A stretch of DNA of 64,000 nucleotides from NCBI RefSeq assembly GCF_024323335.1, contig NC_066581.1, forward strand, positions 443,883,816 to 443,947,815, given 5' to 3'. Under the pieces are notes generated by a model. The model was not told where the DNA came from. It made no database searches and saw only the letters and a list, made by a program, of their open reading frames with translations. Shown piece by piece: positions 35,964-47,353 of the stretch (the first letter of the stretch is position 1; every line of letters starts with the position of its first letter). A program made the translations under genes and the position numbers. Source of the DNA: Lathyrus oleraceus. Lineage: Eukaryota; Streptophyta; Magnoliopsida; Fabales; Fabaceae.

Positions 35964-38811
35964 GAGCCCTTTTTGCAAATATGTGTTATAGGTTGGTATT
36001 TGTGAAAAGATTTGTGCAAAAGATTGGAGGGATGAGAAGAGAATAGATTATATTTACAAATTTTGTTGTTTGAATGGATGAACCCATTGCCTACGTACCA
36101 TCACAAAGGAGGATCAAAACCTCGTAATTCGGGGTAAAAATTTCAAAGATCGGTGAATTGATTTTAATCAAAAGCCTTAAGGTCTTTTGTTATCAAAGGG
36201 AGAAAACTCAACCTAAACCAACAATCCACCATGTGAAGAAGGCTTCAACATGCTAGTGAGAGAGTAACCCTATAATAAGCATGGAAGGCTTATAATCCAA
36301 CACTAAGGATGAGGTGAGATTTACATCAACTACTATGATAACTCAAACCTATGACTAATGTTTTTGAAAAGATTTTAACAAGTGGCCATTGGAACCACAA
36401 AAATAACTTGAAATGAGTTATATTTACAAGTTAAATTTATTTACAAAAATGAGGTCAAAGTTGGATTAAAGTTTATTTACAATGAGTATTTATGAAAATG
36501 GTTTTGAAAAGTCAAAGGCCTAAGTCCTAGGTTTCTAATTTGAAATAAAGTCAAAGTTTTGAAAATGATATTTGGCTTGGTTAGAGTGGGGAGAAGAGAG
36601 AAGGGTTATTCCTAAAGCATACAAAGATAAGAGGGGGAAAGATAACCCTTGGAGTTCCTTTTCTTGGAGTCATAGAGATGACTCAAAATGCTCTTTTCCT
36701 TTGGATTTAGTACACAAAAACAAGCAATCAATAATTTGAATTCAAGCTCCTAGGATCTCCATTTGGCTTGGCTTTTAACTTGGCTACTCATGACAATGGT
36801 CCTCTTTTCACAATCTCAAGGTGGGATCCCTATCACACAAAAGCACACATCAAAAAGCTCACAACATAATAAAGGGAATGGAAAAAGAATGAGTTTGAGG
36901 AAAAGTTCTTTTAGGTCAACTTTGAATTTTAGCATTCTAAAGGCATGAGGCCTAGTTGCTCTTCAACAAATTTTGCATTCTAAAGGCATGAGGCCTAGTT
37001 GCTCTTGAACTCCTTTAAGCATGGGTAAATCCTAATTCTAAGTCCTTTCTCCTTTTTGCATTTTAGTTCACATCAAAACAAACACAAACAACACAAAATA
37101 ACAATATATTTACATACAACAATGGGCTCAAATGAGCAAAAGAAAAATGAGATAAACATAAAATATGTGCTCAAGTGAGCAAAGATGAAAATCAACATGA
37201 ATAATGAGCAAGAAATAAATGACATTAAAAGTAAATGACAAGAATTTAAAAAGCTCAAATTAAATTTAGTAGTTAGTAAGGTTATGTTAGCTTGTCATAA
37301 GACAATGTAGCGCTATGTTAAGCAATTGTAAGTGGACTAATGTAGTAGTCACACCTATCTGAGGCCGGTCAATAAGAATATAGGAAAAGAACACAAGTTA
37401 GAGGTCATGACTAGTAAGCCAAGTTCCATAAACTTGCCATGCCAAACAAAAGGGGAAGGGCCTTGTATTGACTTTTGGTTATTTGCTTGACCAAGAAGCA
37501 ACCTATCTTTAACACAAAATAACTCACTTGATCACGGATCAAGTTGAGTTTGGTTTGGATCAAAGAAGATTAAACTCCTATTTGTAAAGACCAACCTCAA
37601 GACTTTAACTCATTGGCCATTGAGGGAAAGAAAGGGATGAAGATGAAAGGGAGGGGGTAAGAAGTCAACAACCAATCCCAATTGATCAAGGGATAACTCA
37701 TCCTTGATCAAATTCATTCATCTTTCTAGGTGATGATCCTTAAGGATTTTCAAACCACAAGATCCAATGAATTTGATCAAAGTTGAATCAATTCAACCTC
37801 AATCAACACCAAACAGAAGAGAGATGAACATAACAAGTCAACAAGTCAGAAAGTATTTTAAAATGAATTAAAATCATTAAAAACCAAGTAATTCATAAAA
37901 AATATCAAATGAAGTCACAAAAATAATTAAAAGTCATATGAAACTAGATTTTTCAAGAAAAAGTATCTCATATTTTCTGACCTCAAATGAATTTTTAATG
38001 AATTTTTGAAAATGAAATGAATTAACAGAAAATAAAAAGAAAATGAAATGAGCGAAAAAGCCTGAGCCACATGATGCAATTCATTAATTGATGTGGCAAG
38101 GATGTATGGCCTAGATCTGAGGATACACGGTACTCATGAGTCAACAGCGTCACACAAAGAATTAAATGAAGTAATTAAAATGGATGCACACGATTAGATC
38201 ATGGAAGGGAGATCCAAGGGCCAGGAGCAAGCACACGTGGTGGTGGTGTTGGAAACCACCGTCTTCTCCGGCCAGACACACAAACTCCGGCCAAAAGTTG
38301 CAGAAAACAAATCTCAATAAAAATGGAAAACAAGGACATGGAAATGAAGCTCATGTGATGTAGATCATCACTGTACCAATGGATTTCTTTCAATCTTCCT
38401 ATATTGAGAGAAAGATGAAGGAGAAAATCATGGTGTCCACACCAGTTGTTCATGAAATGGCAAATTGAATGCATCAAAAGCTTGCCTCGAGTATGAGGAC
38501 TTCAGAGAACCACCAAAACATAAGAAAACTACATTGAATTAGGAGTTTCAGATCCAAAAAGTTTGAGTTTATACCTCTGAATTGATGAACTTCTGGCCAC
38601 AAATTCTCCAAGATCTTTGCTCCTCTTTGATCCCTGGATGTAAGGAAGATGATTGGCTAAGGAATCTGGCTTTAAAACTCAGCTAATGTTGCTGAATTTC
38701 AAGCTCGAAACTCTGAAAAAGTATGAGTGATTCCTTTGGTGAGGGTTATGGTTTCAGTGCAGCAGCATATGGGATCTCCAAAAGGTTGTGAAATGAAGCT
38801 CATGAAGCCTC

Positions 38812-38819
38812 TATTTATA
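38812..38819 (-). promoter_or_regulatory. Candidate TATA box of LTR-D
   Basis: TATAAATA on the minus strand lies about 1.5 kb from the LTR 5' edge at 40350. Confidence 0.45.
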
Positions 38820-40350
38820 GTTGAAGGTATCAGATCATCATACTTTGCTCATGTGCATGGAAATTGAAATTTGAATGCATGGGCCTTTGTGGACGTATGA
38901 GAGGCCCATGGATGGCTGAAGCAACTTGCTGAGTTCACATAAAAGGTATTTGGACGTGCACAATGGATGGGAAATGCTTGCATACCAAGTTATAACATAA
39001 AATATCCAAAATGCACATACATGAAAATAAATTTGAAACTCCCAAATGGTAGATCCCAATGACTATTGTGAGTAATGGTTGGAAATATCTTGAAATAAGG
39101 AACAAAAGTCATGTTGGGCAAAAAATCATTTGGCATGTGCAAATTGATCAAAACTGGCTTGGAAAATTCAAGTACAAAACATATTCAAATTACTTTGAAA
39201 AAGTTCACCAAAAGTAAGCTTGATCAAACCCCTCTGTCTTCATGATACAAGCTTCAAATGAAAACATCTCCAACATCAAAGTTGTATATATTTTCAAGGT
39301 AGTCAATTTAGACTCAAAGTTTTTTATCATTTGGATTTTCTATGACAAAGTTATGGGCATTGGAAGTTGGGTGCTTTTTCAAATTCAATGAATTAGGTCC
39401 AAGATGACCTATAATGTTTTGCGTTATCACATGTATTTCGTTTAGGATTATAAAATTTTTTCCAACATAAAATTTGAAGTGTACATCTCGATCTTTCCAA
39501 TGTTTTTGGTCTCACCTCAAAATAATAAATATTAAGGAAGTTATCCCCTTGGTAAGTTAACCCAAAATTAGGGTTTCATTCAAAATGACCTATAATGTTT
39601 TGAAATGAATGATGACCTTCCAAGTTTCAAATATATTTTTGATGAACATTAAAGTTGTTCAAATGGTTCTTAGGAACATTGTTTCTTTTGGGTTCATCTT
39701 CATTTGACAAACACATAAAACATTATAGCTCATTGAACTTCAGCTTAGTCAGATGACTTGACTGATCAACTTTTCAAGGACAAACTTCCAATCTTGATGA
39801 ATAAATGATTGAGGGGCCTAAAATAGGATCATATATACATAAATTGATAAATTAAGGAACTTACCTTGATTAAATTTGATCATAGGTTGAGATTGCTTCA
39901 TGGGTAAGGCACAATCAAAACACAGTGAAATTAGGGTTTCCTTGGGAAACAATCTTCAAGCCCTTTGGGTTATCTTGATCAAATTGGCAAATTGAGATAC
40001 TTGGGAGATATATATGATGATTAGGAACCTTTTGGACCATTTGCATGATTTTTCTCATCTTTATCTAGCCATATCATTGGGCTTAGGAGCCTCCTAGGAG
40101 CATTGTGGAGCACATGATCACTTGAGCTTCAAAACAAAAAGAGTTAGTGACATATTTTTGTGCTTTTGGTTAGTAATCAAATAAGAAAAGAAATAATATA
40201 CAATACAAGCATGCTTGGTGGCCTCAAACCACTCAAACAAGTCCCAACCCAAGGGTTAAGGGGCCAAACATGCTATGATCCTTGAAGCAATGCATTTGTG
40301 CAATAACATGATGCCATGAGGGATCTTAGGGTCAAAATTAGGGTCTTACA

Positions 40351-40355
40351 CTTCC
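40351..40355. repeat. Target site duplication of solo LTR-D, right copy (CTTCC)
   Basis: It matches 35727-35731. Confidence 0.85.
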
Positions 40356-40371
40356 CTCTGTGTAACCAACC
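40356..40371 (+). repeat. LTR-C, third fragment before Ogre-E
   Basis: CTCTGTGTAACCAACC continues LTR-C. In Ogre-B the matching LTR stretch, read on the complementary strand, is CCATGACATAACCAACCCCC. Ogre-E starts directly after it. The last five bases, CAACC, are the expected left target duplication of Ogre-E, but the partner lies outside the window. Confidence 0.65.
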
Positions 40372-40589
40372 TGTAGCGGTGTATTCGTCGCTATATGATT
40401 TATTGATTAAACTATAAGCAAAGCATACAATGAATCGAGTCGCCACCGCACTTTTATTTATCCTAAGGACTGGTTAAAAAGCGAACAAAAACCTAAGAAG
40501 TTTTACACGTAGAAAACTAATGAAAAAGATCAGAGAATCTGGGTAAGGGGTAAATTACGCAATGGGAAGGTGTTAGGCACCCATCACGT

Positions 40590-40605
40590 CCTAGGTACTC
40601 CTAGG
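40590..40605 (-). other. LTR hairpin III with AGTA loop (Ogre-E)
   Basis: CCTAGG/CCTAGG arms surround TACT, the same variant as Ogre-B. Confidence 0.6.
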
Positions 40606-40716
40606 GAGCCCTTTTCACACTTGTTGTATAAGAAATGTTTATTTGTTTTGACATATTGTGCAAACATGAATGGGATGATAAGAAAAGAATGTACAAGTTA
40701 GTTATTTTTGTGTTCG

Positions 40717-40775
40717 AACGGATGAACCCGTTGCCTACGTACCTTCCATCAAAGGTAAGGATCAAAACACCGTAG
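40717..40775 (-). other. Composite LTR structure in Ogre-E
   Basis: Hairpin I is AACGG (40717-40721) with CCGTT (40728-40732), a paired change from AATGG/CCATT of LTR-D. CTACG and CGTAG (40771-40775) then enclose a second hairpin TACCTT/AAGGTA. Confidence 0.6.
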
Positions 40776-41376
40776 TTCGGCTAAAAGATTTCCAAAAATT
40801 AGTGAGTTCAATTTTAAAACACAAGCACTAAGGCTTTTCATTACCAATGGGAGAAAACTCAACCAACATCAACAATCCACCATGCGAGGACGGCTTCAAC
40901 ATACTAGTGAGGGGTTAACCCTATAATAAGTATGGAAGACTTACAATCAACTCACTAAGGATAAGGTAAGATTTACATCAACCACTATGGTAATTGAAAC
41001 CTAAGGCTAATGTATGAAAACATATTAACAATGGACAAAGCCAAAACAATTGAATGGGTGAAGTTAATTGATTATGATTATTCACAAAATATGGTCAAGG
41101 TATGATTAAGATTGATTCAAAGGAGTGTTATGAAAAGTGGAGTTTGAAAAAGTCAAGGACTTATGGTCCAAGTTTCTAATTTGAAAAGAGGTGAGAATGT
41201 TTTCACAACAAGTCAAAGTTTTTGAAAGCAAAGTGTGAAAAAGTTTAGGACAAAAAGGGCATGGATGATGGAATGTACAACTTCTTATAAAGGTTCACCT
41301 CTTGAAATCATATAGAAGATGATTCAAGTGTGTCCTTAGGAATAGGCACCAAAGCAAGTGAGCAAAGAAAGCGAGG

Positions 41377-41622
41377 TGATACCGGATGCCATCCATGGTC
41401 TTATACCAATCTCACACACAAAAGTGGATATCGGATACCAATAAATGGGTTTACACCAATCTCCTAAAACAAAACAATGATACCGGATGCCATCAATGGT
41501 CTTATACCAATCTCACAAAAGCAAAAAGCGGATATCGGATACCAATAAATGGGTTTACACCAATCTCCTAAAGTAAACAAAACTTGGATGTCGGATGCCA
41601 AATCTATCAGGACTTATACCAA
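41377..41622 (-). repeat. LTR minisatellite, five units alternating in two forms (Ogre-E)
   Basis: Units of about 50 bp alternate between a GATACCGGATGCCATC form (41377, 41470) and a GATATCGGATACCAATAAATGG form (41427, 41520), with a fifth diverged unit. The array is therefore a higher-order dimer repeat. Core words match the arrays of LTRs B and G. Confidence 0.8.
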
Positions 41623-44600
41623 CCTCCAAAGGATGATCATAGGAATACAAATGCCACATCACAGGGACTTACAATTGCATCCTCTCATACAACAAACAAG
41701 AGCAAAGAAGATATGAGTGACCAGTGAGGTCTTACACTCTATCCTTCCATATCATGGGAACAAAAGCCAATCCACATGGACTTACAATTGTCCTCAATGG
41801 GCAAACAAACATAGATCACAAGGATATGCAATAATGATCATACAAGAATTAACAATCAATAATGATGAATGCACAATGGCAAGCAAGCATGTACAAATGC
41901 AACAAGCAATCAAGCAAACAAAGTCATTTAGCACCCACTATAACCAAACAATTAGGCTCAATCAAAGGGTTTGACTTAAAAAGTCAACTGGAATAGGTGA
42001 ATGGCGCTCTTAACCTTGACATTGAGAGCCAAGGTGAAGCAGATGAAAGGATATGAGGGGTGTGCCTCATCACTCTTATCCCTGGTCAGGGAGAGCATTG
42101 AATATAAGAAGGTGGGGGAGTTCAGAAAGATGGAACTCTCCCCCCAAAGTATAGACTCAATAGATCTTGGGTTTTACTCAACATGCATCAAACACAAGTA
42201 GTGTGAGCAATGTGAGTGACTCAAAGAATAGTAGGAGATAGGCTACATATCTCTTTTGTCTACCAATTGCCTCACATGAGGTCTTTACCTGCTTGGGGAC
42301 AAATTTAAACAATCACAAACATCGCCTCTTAAGGAGGACTTCAGACAGTTGCCTGGCTAAATAACGAGCCAGGTCTTCCATACTACATGAAGAAGAAGGT
42401 GCTATACCTCAATGCAAATGTTATACACGCAAAGCAATGCAAGTTCTCAAAGAACTATTAGCGACTATGGTACCTGAAATCAATCAAATATAATCAGTAC
42501 CAATCAAAAAGTCAAAGACAAGCAAGGTAAAAACCAACAGATAACACAATCAAACATGTGCAAAGCACAAAGCTCAAAGCTCAAATGAGCTAAGCACCCT
42601 ACAAAACAAACAAGTTAGTTTACAATAGTGAAATGAACCAACTCAATCAACTTGCATTAATTCCTTTAAAGTACTTTGCTTCTTAACCTGAAAAGTCAAA
42701 GTCAAACTCAAACATGAGAAGTAAGACCACTAGGCCAAGCCTAGGGTCAAAAGGAGGTGAAAAATTCAAAACAGCAAGTGAAAAATGATCACAACCAAGA
42801 TTTATCAATTATGAAGAAGGACCAATTGGTCTCATATCAAAACAATGCACCAAATTCATTTCATGCACAATTTAGGTCAAAGTAGGCAAGTGTGAACCAC
42901 ATATGAGCAAACAGAATGATTACCATCAAACAAACACCAAAACAGCTCAATAAATTCCACAAAAATTCCAATCTAAACAGAACACATTCAATGAGTAGCA
43001 TATCAAATTTCATGTTATTTGGACCAGAGGAAGTAGGGAAATTAAATCCAAGAAATCATGGTATGCAAAAATCAACCCAAACAAGGTCACAAAGTGTACA
43101 CCAACTTCAAGCAAGTGTAAAACAGAAATCAATCATTGGAAATGAATGGGACCAAAGCCAAAGTGAAGTTAGACATGTTAATAAACACTCCACCAAATTT
43201 CATCTTCATATGATAAGGAATGAGCATTTTACAAGCTATGGAAGTCAATCACTCAAACAAGGTTCACAAAATGGTAAACAGCAAACAAAAATACCAATTA
43301 AATAGAAAATTTATCAACAATTCCTAAAAAAAATCATGGTGAAACTAGACATACATATGATATCAAATGCAAAAATCCAGGGCAAAATACATAGCATAGG
43401 CCTAGAAAATAAAATCAAGAACATAGCCTAACATAGTGTGACACACATTGTCACACTCATGAAGATCACATCATATCTCTCTAACCAGGGACTCAAAATT
43501 ATCAACCTATACACCAAAATCACCAGGAAAGAGTCAAGAACATGCATATAAAATTTCATTCATTTTGGATAATGCATGATTATTTCATGATCAATATGGC
43601 AAAACATACATATGATGCATACATGTCAAAGATCATTAGGCAAATTAAAAAATACACCAGGCACAACTTCCATTATCATACCTAAAAAAAACTAGGGGAA
43701 ATTTGGAGTTCAACAAAAAAATCCCCATGGAATTTGGATTAGAATTGAATTAATTATGAATTTTAGAAGTTAGGTTAAAATATGAAATAATTATTTAAAG
43801 GTTTAAAATGAATTAATTAACCAGCGTGGCAATTTTGTAATTCTGGACAGCCAGGGGCAAAACGCCTCGTTTCATTAAAATGCATGGCGTCACGTGATTG
43901 GTCCGGCGTGGCGGGAAACCGGTTTTTAAAATTAAAGGCCAGGCGGAAGGATCTAACACGCGTTTTGGAAGAGATTTTCGAGCGTTCTTCGCATTTCTCA
44001 TGCTGTTCATCATCAACATCACTTTTTGCTACCAAAACTAACAAACTATATATGGATGTGTTCGTCTTTCAACCAGGATCATGAATCTAGCAAGCATTTC
44101 AATTAATTTCACTCATGCTAACGAGATCGAGCCAAAACAGTTTTGCATTCAAATGTTCAAATCAAGATATCTTCACTAATACTCAATGATTTAGCACGAT
44201 TCGAATTGCAGTCTATTCTATGTCGCAAGATCTATCTAAACCACATGTGGATTTCAAGAATCGAAGCTTTCGAAATTTTACCTTGTGATTGTGCAGCTGC
44301 GGAAATCGTGGTTGTTAGGTCTCAATTGATGAAAACAGATGGTGTACAATGTTGTAGGAGGTTGATGCAAGGTGCAGCTCAGCTCAACAATGCCTGAATC
44401 AGTGGAAATTGCCAACTGCCATGGAAGCTCCTTGTTGCAACAGTTGGAGTTTTTGCTCGATTCTTGCTCCAATTGCCACAAACAGAAATCCCTAACCACC
44501 TGCAGATGAAGAATCAACAAAGAACTAGCAAAAGCCTTGGTGAATTCTTGATGAATTGATGAAAAAAAGTGAATGTGCAAAATGTGAAAATTGAGAGAAT

Positions 44601-44663
44601 TTGTGAGTTTTTGGATTGGATCTGAAAAAATGATTGTCGATTTCGTTTTCTGTTATGATTAGG

Positions 44664-44671
44664 CTTTTATA
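44664..44671 (-). promoter_or_regulatory. Candidate TATA box of the Ogre-E LTR
   Basis: TATAAAAG on the minus strand lies about 1.16 kb from the LTR edge at 45826. Confidence 0.45.
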
Positions 44672-45826
44672 TCATCACTTAATCCATGCCTTAATCATGT
44701 TTAGCATAATTTGGATGATTAGCAAAATGAAGCTTGTTATGGAAATTGGCCAATTTGCCCTTTCTCATTTAAGACCAATGAAACAGTGATTTTTCTCTTG
44801 CAGCAAGTCACAAATTGCATTTGGAAGTGAATAGAATTGGTTTCATATGGAAATTCCATGTATTTTGAAATTTGGCCTTTTTCCCAACCAAAAATTAAAT
44901 GGTTCACTTGAAAAATGACCTTTTTGTGTGAAGGTTTTTGATAAAATGTGATGATGGATTTGGATAGTACACATCAAATGGGATTTGCTCAAAGAAGAAT
45001 CACCCAATTTGGCCTAATGGTTTGAAAGATATGCCACTTTGAAATTCCAAAATTCTTGAAAATGATTTGATCATAACTTGCCAACCATAAATGGGAAATG
45101 AGTGTTCTTGGACTTTTTGGAAAGGCAAGAACAAGATATTCAACTTTCATGTTGGACAAATTTTGATTTTAAGCTTGGTTCATGATGTAATTTTGAGGAG
45201 AATGACTTTCCATTTTGGGCAGGTGAAAATTACAGGTCATTGCCATTTTTGGAAACTTTTTGCCTGACTTCAAAACCTTCACTGTGGGTGTTTGAAATGC
45301 CATATGAAGCTTATATGGACATGAATGAGACCTTTCCAATCATCTCACACCTTCCAAATCCTGATTAAATGCACAATTGACCACAGTTGACCACAATTGA
45401 CTTTTCTAGGGTTTTTGTTGACTGAGCCATGTTTTGATGAATTTCAAGCCTCTTTCTCTTGAGATCTTGACACCAAATGATGTCACAACTTAGATTAATC
45501 TCTTATGAATGATCATGGTGCCCAAATTCTTCAAGAATGGTCACCGTCCATTGCCCAATGGCTTGCTTGACTGATTGACTGATGATTGCTTCAGCTGCAA
45601 GTAACATGGTTAGATGACAATATTTTTGTGCTTTTGGTTAGTAAACAAATGAAAAGCAATGATATACAAATGCTAGACATGCTTGGTGATCAAGAATCAC
45701 GCTCACAAGGTAACCTACCCACTAGGAGGCAAGCAAAGGTGCACAATGATCCTTGAGGCAATGAATGATATGATATGATGCCTTGAGGGCCATGAGGGAT
45801 CTTAGGGCAAAAATTGGGGTCTTACA

Positions 45827-45842
45827 GATGCCCCTATTTAAG
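45827..45842 (-). other. Polypurine tract of Ogre-E
   Basis: The minus-strand TTAAATAGGGGCATC directly abuts the 3' LTR start. It is the same as in Ogre-B (18521-18536). Confidence 0.8.
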
Positions 45843-46764
45843 GATATTCTACCCGGAGAAGTGAAGTTTAGAAATCTTCATCTCGACGCGGTAGAATGGG
45901 CTTAAATAACAGTAATGAGACAAATTTTGATCCCTAAGAGACCTCATGATGCAAATGTATGCATGTAAAAGACACAAACTCTGTGGGGATAATGGTTCAC
46001 ACAGAAGAAAAGACGATCCGTCGGAGTAATACACTCACCAGGAACAGAGACTCTAACAGGACTCTCATTGGGGATTCTTATAGGGGATAATAAAAGAAAA
46101 AAGAAAAAAAAAAGAATGCGTGAGCATGTCACGACTCGAGTTGGGGAAAACAAAACTGACATAATGTGTGCAAGACACGACTCTGATTAGGGGATAACAG
46201 AAATCAGACTGGAGATCTCACTGAGGAAGCAAAGGACTCACACTGGGGAGAGAATTGATTCCAAAGGAAACACATCCATTGGAATGACTCAAGCTGACCC
46301 ACAAAATGCATGTACTGGGGATAACACCAATACAGCAACACAAATAGCAACACAAACCCGCTGGGGAAATCTAGAAAAGACTTTCCAGGGGAAACCAAGG
46401 ATGAGATGTTACCGGTATAAGGGCAACAAACTCAGGAAGAATGAATATCTAAGACCGGTATAAGGGTGAGAGATATCAATCAATCCAAACATCTGAGAAA
46501 GACCTGAAAAAGGTACATAAACTCAGGGAAATCTGACTCCGCAGGGGACCAAGGTCATAATTGGGAGCAGAAAGGAAGGAACACCAGGGATACCGAGGTA
46601 TATAATAGGTGACCGACCGAAACGTGAATTGGTATATATGCCAAGACACTCATCATCCTGAAGGAGGGCTGAAAAAAGCAAATCGACTTACAGGATGGAC
46701 ATTCGAATCCACAACAGGAAAAACGAATCTTACTCAACTGGGGACACAAACCCAAAGAGTGCAT

Positions 46765-47353
46765 GAGATATAATATCCATTACCGTCAGAACGTGGATAG
46801 AATACTCGCATGAGATATATTATCTATTACCGTCAGAACGTAGATAATAAACTCGCATGGTAAGAAACACCAGGGATACCGAAGTATATAATAGGTGATC
46901 TACCGAAAACGTGGATTGGTATATATGCCAAAACACTCATCATCCAAAACACAAACTGGTTAAAGGATGGATATTCGATTCTACGAAAGAATACGAATCC
47001 TACTCTACTGGGGAAGATCAACAAAGGATTCCAACCAAAGAGTGAAAGAGATATATTATTCATTACCGGCAGACCGTGAATAATATACTCGACAAGGAAA
47101 AGGCACCAGAGATACCGAAGTATATAATAGGTGACTAACCAAAGGAGAGACAATCGATACCAAGCATCCGGGTAAACGAAAGACCACCCAAAGAGGATAA
47201 ATTGCAAGCATCCGGCAATTATCCAAACAACAAATGTTCAACTCCGCAAAGGGAAACAACGAATCTTACTCGACTAGGGAAACACAAAAGGCTTCGACTG
47301 AAGAGTGCATGAGATATATTATCCATTACCGTCAGAACGTGGATAACATACTC
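46765..47353 (-). repeat. 3' UTR inverted-repeat units, Ogre-E (four copies)
   Basis: The copies are at 46765-46807, 46812-46854, 47048-47090 and 47311-47353. Stems are ATATCCA/TGGATA (degenerate), ATTATCTA/TAGATAAT, ATTATTCA/TGAATAAT and ATTATCCA/TGGATAAC. The first two are tandem, five bases apart. Confidence 0.7.

Larger units (their letters stand above)
35732..40350 (-). repeat. Solo LTR-D of an Ogre-type element (4619 bp)
   Basis: The left edge is TATAACGAGGTTTTCG, a mutated version of TGTAGCGGTGTATTCG. The right edge is GGTCTTACA, as in the other Ogre LTRs. It is flanked by CTTCC on both sides and no internal sequence is present, so it is a solo LTR left by recombination between two LTRs. 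It contains hairpin III with its own arms (35948-35963), hairpin I (AATGG/CCATT at 36073-36088), a CTACG unit and a TATA box at 38812-38819. It lacks the minisatellite seen in LTRs B, E and G. Confidence 0.85.
40372..45826 (-). repeat. Ogre-E 3' LTR (5455 bp)
   Basis: The edges are TGTAGCGG at 40372 and GGTCTTACA at 45826. Landmarks from the left are a GAGTCGCCACCG block at 40437, hairpin III (40590-40605), hairpin I and the CTACG unit (40717-40775), the minisatellite (41377-41622) and a TATA-like word (44664-44671). It is a different subfamily from LTRs B and D in U3. Frames at 42916-43305 and elsewhere are not supported as genes. Confidence 0.88.

Noticed and set aside
35732..40371. LTR-C and LTR-D as the two LTRs of one inverted element
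   Set aside because: They are in opposite orientation, belong to different subfamilies, and LTR-D has its own CTTCC duplication with LTR-C continuing on both sides.
42916..43305. 129-aa plus-strand ORF in the Ogre-E LTR
   Set aside because: It is of low complexity, in LTR sequence, with no homologous frame in related LTRs.
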